The notes below the pieces were generated by a model. The model ran no database searches, was not told the origin of the DNA, and worked only from the letters and a program-made list of their open reading frames with translations. From positions 1 through 52,520 of the IMG/VR virus record IMGVR_UViG_3300008116_000069: a stretch of 52,520 nt of DNA; one strand, given 5' to 3'. Made by a program: the position numbers and the translations under genes. Positions 18,615 through 26,731 of this stretch are shown piece by piece (the stretch's first letter is position 1; every line of letters starts with the position of its first letter). The DNA is from a virus.

Positions 18615-21600
18615 ATGAACTACGCAGGCTTACACGTACACACACACTATTCATTATTTGATGGTGTTGCTACTCCAGAAGAATATGTAGACCGAGCAGT
18701 TGAACTTGGTATGCCAGCATTGGCTATCACAGATCACGGAACCTTATCTGGGCATCGGGAACTGTACCGAATTGCAAAAGCAAAAGGTGTAAAGCCTATT
18801 CTTGGCGTGGAAGGATATTTTTGTGTTGATAGATTTGATAAGAGGCCGAAGGCAGAACGCACAGAGCCAACTGATCTAGTTTATAATCACATTATCCTTC
18901 TCGCCAAGAATCAAGTAGGTCTTGAAAATCTTAATAAGATTAATGAAATTGCATGGACAGAGGGGTACTTTAATAAACCACGCTTTGACTTTGAAGTATT
19001 AGAAAAGTATAGCGAAGGTATTATTGTACTCTCTGGCTGTCTTAGTGGAATTATTGCAAAGGCTCTTGAGTTCGGAGAGTATGCACAAGCAAAGAAACAT
19101 ATTGAATGGTTTAAGCGTGTGTTTGCAGATGATTTCTATATGGAGTTAATGCCACACAATGGTGCAGAAGTAAACAAGCAACTGGCAGATCTTGCAGATG
19201 AGTTTAAAATTCAGACTGTAGTTACTCCAGACTGTCACCATGTTGACGAATCACAAAAAGAAATTCAAGAGTTTAAGTTACTTATGAACTCTCACGCTAA
19301 GGTACAAAAAGATACTACCTACGACAAATCTAAGAAGCAAGACGGAATGATGAAGCGTCTTGACTACTTGTATGGTGAAGACCGACAAATGTCGTTTAAC
19401 AAATTTGACATTCACCTTCTTTCGTATGACGAGATGAAGTTTGCCATGGAATCCCAGGGTATTGTCAGAGAAGACATGTACGCAAATACATTAGTAATCT
19501 CAGACAAGGTAGAAGACTATGATATTAAAGATGGACTAAACCTACTACCAGTACAGTACAAGAACCCAGACAAAGAACTCAGAACACTTGCTATGGAAGG
19601 TTTAAAGGTTCGTGGTTTGGATACAAATCAAGAATACCTTGATCGCCTTGATGAAGAGTTAGAGATTATTAAGAACAAGAACTTTGGTCCATACTTTCTT
19701 GTTGTTCAGAATATGATCGGCTGGGCAAAGAAAGAAGGCATCTTGGTAGGTCCAGGTCGTGGATCTGCTGCTGGTTCGTTGTTGTGCTACTCACTTGGCA
19801 TTACTGATATTGATCCAATTGAACATGGCCTGTTGTTCTTCCGTTTTATTAACCCAGACCGTAATGACTTTCCAGATATTGATACAGACATTCAAGATAC
19901 TCGTCGTGAAGAAGTAAAGGATTATCTAGTTCGGCAATATCGCCATGTTGCTTCTATTGCAACGTTCCTAGAGTTTACTGGTAAAGGTATTGTTCGTGAT
20001 ATTGCACGAGTGCTTAATATTCCTTTATCAGATGTTAACAAAGTTCTTAAGACTGTGGATACTTGGGATGATTTCTGTAACTCTAAATCAACAAGAGAGT
20101 TCCGTGAAAAATATCCAGAGGTAGAAATTTATGGAGAGCAACTGCGTGGAAGAATTCGTGGTACAGGTATTCACGCTGCTGGAGTTGTAACTGCGAAAGA
20201 ACCAATCTTTAGACATGCTCCAATGGAAACAAGATCATCTACTGGTAGCGATGAACGTATTCCTGTAGTAGGTGTTGATATGGAAGAAGCAGAAAGAATT
20301 GGATTAATTAAGATTGATGCTTTGGGCCTTAAGACTCTTAGTGTACTTAAAGATACTATTGATATGGTTAAAGAAAACCATTATGTTGACATTGACTTAT
20401 TGTCAATTGATATGAAAGATAAAGATGTTTATGAAATGCTTTCTAGTGGTTTCACTAAGGGAGTGTTTCAGTGTGAAGCAACGCCATATACAAACCTTCT
20501 TATTAAGATGGGTGTAAAGAATCTAAACGAACTTGCAGCATCAAATGCTTTGGTTCGCCCAGGTGCTGCTAACACAATCGGTAAAGATTATATTGACCGT
20601 AAGCATGGTCGTCAAAATATTAATTATCTTCACCAAATTCTAAAACCATTTACGGAGGATACTTATGGCTGCATTCTTTACCAGGAACAAGTTATGCAAG
20701 CATGCGTACAACTTGGCGGTATGTCCATGTCGGAAGCAGATAAAGTTAGAAAGATCATTGGAAAGAAAAAAGATGCTAAAGAGTTTAATGAGTTCCAAGA
20801 TCGTTTCATTAGTGGTGCTAGTAAGTATATCTCCCCTAATGATGCTCTGGATCTTTGGCATGATTTTGAAGCGCATGCTGGGTATTCGTTCAACAAATCG
20901 CATGCCGTTGCTTACAGTACTCTCTCGTATTGGACAGCGTGGCTCAAATACCACTATCCGCTAGAGTTTATGTTTGCACTATTAAAAAATGAAAAGGACA
21001 AAGATGGAAGAACTGAGTATCTTATTGAAGCGAAAAGAATGGGCATTAGTATCAAGTTACCTCACATTAACGATTCGGATAAAGATTTTAAAATTGAGGG
21101 TAAGGGCATTCGGTTTGGACTCAGTGCTATCAAGTTCATATCTGACACGATTGCTGAACGATACATATCAGCACGACCATTTAATTCATACAAAGAACTT
21201 GAAGAATTTACCTTTACAAAAGGAAACGGAGTAAACTCCCGTGCACTCCAAGCGCTAAGAGTAATTGGTGCTGCAACATTTAATGATAACCCTAGGAATG
21301 ATGATGAGATTAAAGAGAACCTTTATGAGTATCTAAATCTACCAGAGTTTAACATTACTATTCCATCTCACTACTATGCTTTTATTAGCGATGTAGAACA
21401 GTTTGAAGAAAAAGGATCCTATATTCTTTTGGGAATGGTCAAGGCAATTAAGCGTGGTACTGGCTGGTCAAGAGTTGAAGTATTAGATAAGACTGGATCA
21501 GTTGGAATCTTTGATGAAGAGCAGACAACAATTGAAACTGGAAAGACATACTTGCTTTTGGCAACAGACAACAGAATTGTTTCTGCAATTCCAGCAGAAG

Positions 21601-21887
21601 AAATAAGAACATCTTCAGATGCTCTTGTAAAGTTTTTAAGTTATAAGCAGTTGCCATATAAAGATGAAGAGATGTATGTGGTATCGTTTAAACCTAGAAT
21701 TACTAAAGCAGGAAAGAAGATGGCAACCCTTACGCTTGCAGATACAAGCAGAGACTTGCACCCTATTACTGTATTTCCTACAGCATTCTCAAAAGCATAC
21801 ATGCATATAGAAGAGGGTAAGTCTTACAAGTTTAGTTTTGGCAAAACAAAAGATGGAACAATAACACTGGAGGATATAAATGCTTGA
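18615..21887 (+). CDS. dnaE: DNA polymerase III alpha subunit (DnaE-type)
   Basis: This 1090-residue family C replicative polymerase starts with an intact-looking PHP domain (HVHTHYSLFDG, then ITDHGTLSGH, then TPDCHHVDE), so proofreading or pyrophosphatase chemistry in this domain is possible. The polymerase palm carries GPGRGSAAGS near residue 380 and the catalytic aspartates in FPDIDTDIQD near 420. A helix-hairpin-helix region and an OB fold (KPRITKAGKKMATLTLAD) follow at the C-terminus. It is slightly shorter than host DnaE (about 1160-1180). No intein or frame break was seen. Its 3' end overlaps the MazG gene by 8 bases. Confidence 0.95.
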   Translation: MNYAGLHVHTHYSLFDGVATPEEYVDRAVELGMPALAITDHGTLSGHRELYRIAKAKGVKPILGVEGYFCVDRFDKRPKAERTEPTDLVYNHIILLAKNQVGLENLNKINEIAWTEGYFNKPRFDFEVLEKYSEGIIVLSGCLSGIIAKALEFGEYAQAKKHIEWFKRVFADDFYMELMPHNGAEVNKQLADLADEFKIQTVVTPDCHHVDESQKEIQEFKLLMNSHAKVQKDTTYDKSKKQDGMMKRLDYLYGEDRQMSFNKFDIHLLSYDEMKFAMESQGIVREDMYANTLVISDKVEDYDIKDGLNLLPVQYKNPDKELRTLAMEGLKVRGLDTNQEYLDRLDEELEIIKNKNFGPYFLVVQNMIGWAKKEGILVGPGRGSAAGSLLCYSLGITDIDPIEHGLLFFRFINPDRNDFPDIDTDIQDTRREEVKDYLVRQYRHVASIATFLEFTGKGIVRDIARVLNIPLSDVNKVLKTVDTWDDFCNSKSTREFREKYPEVEIYGEQLRGRIRGTGIHAAGVVTAKEPIFRHAPMETRSSTGSDERIPVVGVDMEEAERIGLIKIDALGLKTLSVLKDTIDMVKENHYVDIDLLSIDMKDKDVYEMLSSGFTKGVFQCEATPYTNLLIKMGVKNLNELAASNALVRPGAANTIGKDYIDRKHGRQNINYLHQILKPFTEDTYGCILYQEQVMQACVQLGGMSMSEADKVRKIIGKKKDAKEFNEFQDRFISGASKYISPNDALDLWHDFEAHAGYSFNKSHAVAYSTLSYWTAWLKYHYPLEFMFALLKNEKDKDGRTEYLIEAKRMGISIKLPHINDSDKDFKIEGKGIRFGLSAIKFISDTIAERYISARPFNSYKELEEFTFTKGNGVNSRALQALRVIGAATFNDNPRNDDEIKENLYEYLNLPEFNITIPSHYYAFISDVEQFEEKGSYILLGMVKAIKRGTGWSRVEVLDKTGSVGIFDEEQTTIETGKTYLLLATDNRIVSAIPAEEIRTSSDALVKFLSYKQLPYKDEEMYVVSFKPRITKAGKKMATLTLADTSRDLHPITVFPTAFSKAYMHIEEGKSYKFSFGKTKDGTITLEDINA

Positions 21888-22203
21888 CAATATGGCAATA
21901 GAACTACACAAGAATGCAACCGAGAAAGGCTTTTGGCCAGAGCCAGATGCCGTAGATGATATCTTTATTGCAAAACAATTAATGATGATTGTCTCTGAAG
22001 TTACTGAGGTAATGGAAGCAATTCGTAAAGACAAAGGCGAAGAAGAGATTACAAAAGAGTTTGCAGATATTATTATTCGTACACTAGATTTATATGCAGG
22101 AGTGGTAGAGGCAGGGTACACAAAGTTATCCCTAGACAATGCCCTACTAGAAAAGGTAGAGTTTAATAAATCTCGCCCAGAAAAGCACGGGGTACGATTC
22201 TAA
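21880..22203 (+). CDS. MazG-like nucleotide pyrophosphohydrolase
   Basis: This 107-residue all-alpha protein hydrolyses nucleoside triphosphates to monophosphates in its family. The magnesium-binding pattern is visible: SEVTEVMEAIRKDKGEEE, then KEFADIIIRTLDL (an ExxE pair followed by ExxD). GGAGGA sits 5 bases before ATG 21880; a second ATG at 21892 is less well placed. Phage MazG proteins are thought to alter nucleotide or ppGpp pools. Here the gene is locked between polymerase and recombinase (TAATG with the latter). Confidence 0.82.
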   Translation: MLDNMAIELHKNATEKGFWPEPDAVDDIFIAKQLMMIVSEVTEVMEAIRKDKGEEEITKEFADIIIRTLDLYAGVVEAGYTKLSLDNALLEKVEFNKSRPEKHGVRF

Positions 22204-23219
22204 TGTCAGTAACAATGGAAGAAGTACTAGCACAACTTAACCCTAAGTTGCGTAAAACTATTATGACTGGAGACTCAGTTCCTCCAACAGAGTATGCAGA
22301 AACACCTAGTTTTGGTTTAAACCGTGCCTTAGCAGGGGGACTGCCGTATGGTAGACAAGTACTCATCTGGGGTTCAAAGTCCTCTGCAAAGTCCTCTCTA
22401 TGCCTTCAGATGATAGGTCTGGCACAGAAAGAAGGAAAGGTTTGTGCATGGATTGATGCAGAAATGTCTTACGATCCAAAGTGGGCAGAGCGTTTAGGTG
22501 TTGACTCATCTAAGTTAATCTATTCACAGGCTCGTACAATTAATGAGATGGTTGATGTAGGGACAAACCTTATTAATGCTGGAGTTGATATTGTTGTGGT
22601 TGACTCAATAACATCATTGCTACCAGCAATTTATTTTGAAAAAGATTCAGATGAACTTAAGCAACTAGAAAATACTAAGCAGATTGGTGCTGAGTCTCGT
22701 GACTTCTCAAATGCTTGGAAGATGATTAACTATGCTAACAACAAAGTTAACCCTACGCTATTTGTTCTTATTTCTCAATCAAGAAACAACATTAACGCAA
22801 TGTATACAAGCCAACAGCCAACAGGTGGTCAGGCTACAAAATTTTACTCGTCAACAGTTATTAAACTGTTCTCATCAGAGTCGGACAATCAAGCCATTAA
22901 AGGTAAGATCAAGATTGGCGATAAGTTGATTGAAGAAAAAATTGGAAGAAAGATTCGTTGGGAACTGCAGTTCTCTAAAACTTCTCCAGGATTTCAGTCA
23001 GGCGAGTATGACTTTTATTTTAGAGGAGATGACATTGGTATTGACTCTATTGGCGATCTTGTTGATACAGCAGAAGCAGCAGGTCTTGTAAATAGAACTG
23101 GTGCATGGTATCAACTTGATGACGGAACAAAAGTTCAAGGTAGAGATGGTTTTATTAACCGTGTAAAGGAAGACCTTGATCTACAAGAGTCTTTAAAGAA
23201 GAAACTTTCAAATGGCTGA
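22203..23219 (+). CDS. RecA/UvsX-like recombinase with atypical Walker A
   Basis: This 338-residue strand-exchange ATPase is missing the long RecA N- and C-terminal domains. The P-loop near residues 57-65 reads GSKSSAKSS: the glycine before the catalytic lysine in RecA (GPESSGKT) is alanine here. T4 UvsX is also non-canonical there, so the protein may be UvsX-like. Walker B is VDIVVVDSITSL near 125-136. The L2-like loop region follows ISQSRNNINAMY, then QPTGGQATKFYSS. It should pair strands in recombination-dependent replication and repair, next to two resolvases. It overlaps the following gene by 8 bases. Confidence 0.88.
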   Translation: MSVTMEEVLAQLNPKLRKTIMTGDSVPPTEYAETPSFGLNRALAGGLPYGRQVLIWGSKSSAKSSLCLQMIGLAQKEGKVCAWIDAEMSYDPKWAERLGVDSSKLIYSQARTINEMVDVGTNLINAGVDIVVVDSITSLLPAIYFEKDSDELKQLENTKQIGAESRDFSNAWKMINYANNKVNPTLFVLISQSRNNINAMYTSQQPTGGQATKFYSSTVIKLFSSESDNQAIKGKIKIGDKLIEEKIGRKIRWELQFSKTSPGFQSGEYDFYFRGDDIGIDSIGDLVDTAEAAGLVNRTGAWYQLDDGTKVQGRDGFINRVKEDLDLQESLKKKLSNG

Positions 23220-23397
23220 TAAAGAATTTAAAGTATTTGAAGGAAAGTTTCCTTGCAAAAAATGTCAAGAGGAAGTTCTTTCTTTAAGACTTTGGATTGA
23301 ATCTGGAGATGCTACATGGATGTGTACTAAGAAGCATGTATCTAAAGTAAATCTAATACCAAAGAAAAAGAAGAAGGCGGACTTTGCAAATGAGTGA
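23212..23397 (+). CDS. Small zinc-ribbon-like protein
   Basis: A 61-residue basic protein with CKKC near residue 15 and a third cysteine plus a histidine near residues 38-43 (CTKKH), a possible C3H zinc site. The C-terminal lysine run (KKKKK) suggests nucleic acid binding. It overlaps the recombinase on one side and the resolvase-like gene on the other, so it probably serves the same recombination step. No family recognised. Confidence 0.6.
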   Translation: MADKEFKVFEGKFPCKKCQEEVLSLRLWIESGDATWMCTKKHVSKVNLIPKKKKKADFANE

Positions 23398-23674
23398 GCG
23401 TTCTGAGTCAAAGAGAATAGGTGCAAAACAGCACAAAAACTCTGGTAGAAATAATACGAAAGGTGATGCCTCTTGGCATAACTTTGTAGTTGACTTTAAA
23501 GAATGCTCAAAGTCTTTTACTCTTAACCAAGATGTTTGGGCTAAGGCTGTTACTGATGCTCTTAAGAAGAGTATGGATCCTGCCTTGATTATCGTACTTG
23601 GCGAGGGTACCCAGAAGGTCCGACTTGCTATAATTGAATTAGACATGTTAGAACAGTTAGTAGAAGGAGAATAA
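23390..23674 (+). CDS. Putative Hjc-type Holliday junction resolvase (PD-(D/E)XK)
   Basis: The 94-residue protein is read from ATG 23390 (AAGGCGGA upstream); the frame's earlier codon overlaps the previous gene. Its motif order matches archaeal-type resolvases: an N-terminal Glu/Arg (SESKR), KQHKNSGRNN, then GDASWHNFVVDFKE with the D-x(n)-D-F-K arrangement of the nuclease core, then KAVTDALKK and LGEGTQKVRLAII. It is shorter than cellular Hjc (about 120-140 residues). Placement right after the recombinase supports a junction-cutting role. Confidence 0.65.
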   Translation: MSERSESKRIGAKQHKNSGRNNTKGDASWHNFVVDFKECSKSFTLNQDVWAKAVTDALKKSMDPALIIVLGEGTQKVRLAIIELDMLEQLVEGE

Positions 23675-23675
23675 A

Positions 23676-23987
23676 ATGACAGAAGGTACAGGACAAACAA
23701 CGCTGGAGATGGTTAATGGTTTGGCAGAGATTGCCGAATTTATGGATGATGAAGAACTTACAATGGCTCTATCAATGATTGCTAAGTTAATTATTAAGCC
23801 AGACATTCCTATGCCAGTTGCAGCAATTGAGATTGTAAGACTTCAGGCAATTGCGGGAAAACTAGCGTTAAAGGCTACTTGGATGGCAAATGTTGACAAG
23901 AACAATCGGGCAAAGAAAAATATTTATTACACAGCAGCAGAAGCAGTAAACAACTTGGTCTCAGCATTAAAATACATAATGCGCTAA
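23676..23987 (+). CDS. Hypothetical helical protein (103 aa)
   Basis: This protein is almost entirely alpha-helical by composition (long Ala/Leu/Ile-rich stretches) and has no Cys pair, signal peptide or clear membrane span. AAGGAGA overlaps the end of the resolvase gene just before its start. It lies in the recombination operon, directly before an internal promoter. I do not recognise its family. Confidence 0.6.
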   Translation: MTEGTGQTTLEMVNGLAEIAEFMDDEELTMALSMIAKLIIKPDIPMPVAAIEIVRLQAIAGKLALKATWMANVDKNNRAKKNIYYTAAEAVNNLVSALKYIMR

Positions 23988-23989
23988 CC

Positions 23990-23998
23990 TGGTATACT
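23990..23998 (+). promoter_or_regulatory. Extended -10 promoter element TGGTATACT
   Basis: TGGTATACT lies 20 bases before ATG 24019, between two genes. Transcription would start near 24005 and give a leader of about 14 bases that still contains AAAGG. It probably gives independent expression to the nuclease, resolvase and terminase genes that follow. No convincing -35 box was found. Confidence 0.55.
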
Positions 23999-24018
23999 TA
24001 TATAAACAAAGGATGAAT

Positions 24019-24834
24019 ATGACTAAGAATTTACTACACTCGGTGATGCTTAAGCCTGCTATGAAGAAGAATAATGTTCTTGATAGCGATGCTTTAATTG
24101 AAAAGATTAAGCACGGATATATTATTAACCGTGGGCCAAAACATACACAGAAGAAAACATTTGCTCCATCTACAATTGCCTACTCTCATGGAGAGTGTCC
24201 AAGATATTGGTATCTGGCATTTGATGGTCAAACATTTGAAGATAATGCAGATGCTTATGGTGCAGCAAACATGACTGCTGGAACCTTATCTCACGCAAGA
24301 ATTCAAAATGCCATGATGAATGCTGGCATTGTTAAAGTCTATCGTGATGATAATAATGAAGAGACAACAGAGTTTAAGATTAGACATGACGATCCTCCTA
24401 TCTTTGGGTATGGAGATGTTATGCTTGATTGGGAAGGCGAAGAGATTGTCGGAGAAATTAAGACAATGCTCAACGAAGGGTTTGAATATCGCAAGAATTC
24501 TATGAAGCCTAAGACTGGTCACTTGATTCAGTTGCTTATCTACATGAAGATTCTTGGCAAGAAGAAGGGCGTGCTTATTTATGAGAATAAGAATAATCAC
24601 GAACTCCTTGTGTTGCCAGTAGAGGTAGATGACAACTATCGTGAATGGATTGATAACGCATTTCAATGGATGCGTGAAGTTCGCAAGGCTTGGGAAGATA
24701 GAACTCTTCCTACTAAAAACTACCGATCTAACTCTAAAATCTGTAAGACATGTCCTATTCAACAGGCATGTGCAGATGCAGGAGAAGGAGTAGTTAAGAT
24801 TAAGTCAATGGAGAAGTTAGTTGAAACTTTGTAA
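24019..24834 (+). CDS. Cas4/RecB-like PD-(D/E)XK exonuclease with four-cysteine cluster
   Basis: The 271-residue protein is taken from ATG 24019, because AAAGG at 24008-24012 is too close to the earlier ATG at 24013. The nuclease core is visible as GYGDVMLDW near residue 135, EEIVGEIKT near 145 (D..ExK) and HLIQLLIYMKIL (the QxxxY-like motif) near 170. One cysteine (GECPRYWYL) near residue 57 and three near the C-terminus (CKTCPIQQAC) match the iron-sulfur site of Cas4/AddB-type nucleases. It could resect DNA ends for recombination. It is not associated with any CRISPR array here. Confidence 0.82.
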   Translation: MTKNLLHSVMLKPAMKKNNVLDSDALIEKIKHGYIINRGPKHTQKKTFAPSTIAYSHGECPRYWYLAFDGQTFEDNADAYGAANMTAGTLSHARIQNAMMNAGIVKVYRDDNNEETTEFKIRHDDPPIFGYGDVMLDWEGEEIVGEIKTMLNEGFEYRKNSMKPKTGHLIQLLIYMKILGKKKGVLIYENKNNHELLVLPVEVDDNYREWIDNAFQWMREVRKAWEDRTLPTKNYRSNSKICKTCPIQQACADAGEGVVKIKSMEKLVETL

Positions 24835-25111
24835 CAAATGTGATACATACTTTAATCCTAAAGTAAGTTATCAGATATATTGCAGCAATACTTGTAGAGA
24901 TGAGGCTACTAGAGAAAAAATTGCTGAAAGATATCAAGTTACACGTAGACAAAAAAGAATAGGCAAAGACAGAAGGTGTCTTGGTGGATGCGGAGTTCTC
25001 CTATCCATATACAACGATTCTGGATTTTGTTCAAATTGCAACATAAGTGAAAAAGAAGTTAACAAAATGATTAAAGAGTTGAAGGGATTTATTGAGTATG
25101 AGCAAGAATAA
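24821..25111 (+). CDS. Zinc-ribbon protein with multiple Cys pairs
   Basis: This 96-residue protein starts at TTG 24821 inside the end of the nuclease gene. Four Cys pairs or near pairs are present: CNKC near residue 4, CSNTC near 21, CLGGC near 53 and CSNC near 70, suggesting two zinc sites. The part between them is basic (RRQKRIGKDRR). It resembles recombination zinc-ribbon or HNH-type zinc-stabilised proteins, but no nuclease histidines are evident. It overlaps the RuvC-like gene by 14 bases. Confidence 0.6.
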   Translation: MKLCNKCDTYFNPKVSYQIYCSNTCRDEATREKIAERYQVTRRQKRIGKDRRCLGGCGVLLSIYNDSGFCSNCNISEKEVNKMIKELKGFIEYEQE

Positions 25112-25688
25112 GTGGGGTATAGAAACCCAACCAGAAAGAATTTGTGCAATAGATGCTAGCACAAATAGTCTTGCTTATGCTACCTTTCATGCTGGATTCT
25201 TAAAAGAGTGTGGCAAGATTTACTTTGAAGGCAAAGATATATATGACAAAGTTGGAGACGCTGCTGCAAAGACACGACTCTACTTTGAAAAATATATTAA
25301 TGTTGATGCTATTGTTATTGAGCATACTGTATTTATGAATAGCCCAAAGACTGCTGCTGACCTTGCTTTAGTTCAGGGAGCACTTCTAGGTTCCGCTGCA
25401 ATCAGCGGGATCAGAACCTTTGGTAAGGTATCTCCGATTACATGGCAAAACTACATTGGTAACAAAAAGATCTCTAAGGATGAGCAACTATTTATTCGCT
25501 CACAAAATCCAGGGAAGTCAGAGTCTTGGTACAAAGCCTACGAAAGAATGCTTCGTAAAGAAAGAACTATTAAGTTTATTAATACTACCTATGATAAAGC
25601 AATTGATGATAACGATGTAGCGGATGCTTGTGGTATTGGGCATTGGGCAATAAATAATTGGACAAAGGCTATAGGAGTTGACAAATAA
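25098..25688 (+). CDS. RuvC-like Holliday junction resolvase
   Basis: This 196-residue RNase H-fold nuclease cuts four-way junctions in its family. The acidic residues expected of RuvC are visible: the first Asp in CAIDAST near residue 17, a Glu in IVIEHT near 76, and the final pair in DDNDVADACGIG near 175. AAGGGA upstream fits ATG 25098 better than the TTG at 25092. It is the second resolvase-like gene in this module. It probably clears branched DNA before the terminase genes act. Confidence 0.8.
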   Translation: MSKNKWGIETQPERICAIDASTNSLAYATFHAGFLKECGKIYFEGKDIYDKVGDAAAKTRLYFEKYINVDAIVIEHTVFMNSPKTAADLALVQGALLGSAAISGIRTFGKVSPITWQNYIGNKKISKDEQLFIRSQNPGKSESWYKAYERMLRKERTIKFINTTYDKAIDDNDVADACGIGHWAINNWTKAIGVDK

Positions 25689-25692
25689 CATT

Positions 25693-25848
25693 ATGGCTGG
25701 TAAACTATATACAAGTGAAGTTTGGCTACGCAAGCGGTATTTAATGGATAAGAAGACTCCAGAAGATATCGCTAAAGAGTGTGGGGCAAGCGTAGAGACT
25801 ATCTACGTATACCTTGCAAAATTTGGATTAAGGAAGTCAAGGCGATGA
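25693..25848 (+). CDS. Small helix-turn-helix protein (51 aa)
   Basis: The protein reads as one helix-turn-helix: TPEDIAKECGASVETIYVYL between basic ends, close to the Hin/resolvase or sigma-like HTH. The start is ATG 25693, 5 bases after the RuvC stop, with no strong ribosome site. The stop overlaps the next start. It is a candidate small DNA-binding regulator or terminase accessory protein. Confidence 0.6.
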   Translation: MAGKLYTSEVWLRKRYLMDKKTPEDIAKECGASVETIYVYLAKFGLRKSRR

Positions 25849-25970
25849 GTAAGATACAAAAGTTAGTAATTGGTTTAGGTGTTGCTGGTGCTGTTGGAAT
25901 AACATTTGTTATCACAGCATTAAAAGGATTGCCAGAAGCATTTGAGTGGGAAGAAGATGAAGATGAGTGA
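25845..25970 (+). CDS. Single-span membrane protein (41 aa)
   Basis: A very small protein with a short basic N-terminus, one hydrophobic segment (about residues 7-27, rich in Gly/Val/Ala) and an acidic tail (EWEEDEDE). ATG 25845 is preceded by AAGGA at 25831-25835. Its function is unknown. It overlaps both neighbours. Confidence 0.55.
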   Translation: MSKIQKLVIGLGVAGAVGITFVITALKGLPEAFEWEEDEDE

Positions 25971-26205
25971 AAATTTAAACATCACAGTTGATCAGGTCAA
26001 CCACCCAGCACACTATACAACAGATCCATCTGGAGTTGAGTGCATTCAGATTACTCGTCATCGTAACTTTAACATAGGTAATGCCTTTAAGTATTTGTGG
26101 AGAGCAGGACTTAAAGATGAATCAAAAACTATTCAGGATCTTGAGAAGGCCATATTCTATATCAAAGATGAAATTAATAGATTAGAGGGTAAGTATGTCA
26201 ACTGA
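25963..26205 (+). CDS. DUF3310 family protein
   Basis: This 80-residue protein has the conserved DUF3310 pattern: DQVNHPAHYTTDPSGVECIQ, then GNAFKYLWRAGLKD, then DLEKAIFYIKDEI. The domain is widespread in phages and is present in T7 gp1.7, a nucleotide kinase, although the catalytic role of the domain itself is not settled. ATG 25963 is in a chain of overlapping starts (ATGs also at 25957); I chose the one that overlaps the previous stop. Confidence 0.8.
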   Translation: MSENLNITVDQVNHPAHYTTDPSGVECIQITRHRNFNIGNAFKYLWRAGLKDESKTIQDLEKAIFYIKDEINRLEGKYVN

Positions 26206-26731
26206 AGATGATTTGATTAAACATCTTGATCAGGTAAACGTTGTTGTTAGCGAATATCTAAAAGGCAACGACCCTACGGTTATTTCAAAAGAATTAGACA
26301 TTCCAAGAACTCGTGTTGTTTCTTTGATCAATGAGTGGAAGGTTATGGCATCTGCCAATGATGCTATTCGTGCTCGTGCTAAAGAGGCACTGGCTGCAAT
26401 GGATGCACACTATGCAAGACTAATTGGAAAGTCTTACGAAGTTATTGATGAAGCATCTATGACTAATAATCTTAGTGCAAAGACTGCTGCTATTAAATTA
26501 GTTATGGACATTGAGTCAAAGCGCATTGACATGCTGCAGAAGGCTGGGCTTCTTGAAAATAAAGAACTTGCTGAAGAGATGGTTGAGGTTGAGCGTCGTC
26601 AAGAAGTTCTTGTAGGAATTCTTAGAGATGTTGCCTCAGAGTATCCAGAAGTTCGTGACACCATTATGCAAAGATTATCCTCTATTGCAAAAGAGGGAGA
26701 AGTGATTACAGTTGTCCACGATGTTCAATGA
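26195..26731 (+). CDS. Putative terminase small subunit
   Basis: This 178-residue protein ends 20 bases inside the terminase large subunit gene. An N-terminal helix-turn-helix is visible (VVSEYLKGNDPTVISKELDI, then RTRVVSLINEWK, residues about 15-50). A long helical region follows, compatible with an oligomerisation core. DNA-binding plus oligomerising helices, and the adjacent large subunit, fit a small terminase that recognises the packaging site. No direct family signature was recognised. Confidence 0.65.
   Translation: MSTEDDLIKHLDQVNVVVSEYLKGNDPTVISKELDIPRTRVVSLINEWKVMASANDAIRARAKEALAAMDAHYARLIGKSYEVIDEASMTNNLSAKTAAIKLVMDIESKRIDMLQKAGLLENKELAEEMVEVERRQEVLVGILRDVASEYPEVRDTIMQRLSSIAKEGEVITVVHDVQ

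Noticed and set aside
18615-21887. Intein or frameshift in the polymerase gene
   Set aside because: Motifs follow in the normal order at normal spacing over one uninterrupted frame.
24286-24762. 158-residue open frame on the minus strand
   Set aside because: It lies wholly inside the Cas4-like nuclease gene, with no start signal and no coherent protein features.
24019-24834. CRISPR-associated locus suggested by the Cas4-like nuclease
   Set aside because: No repeat-spacer array and no other cas gene occurs in the window; the nuclease fits phage recombination.
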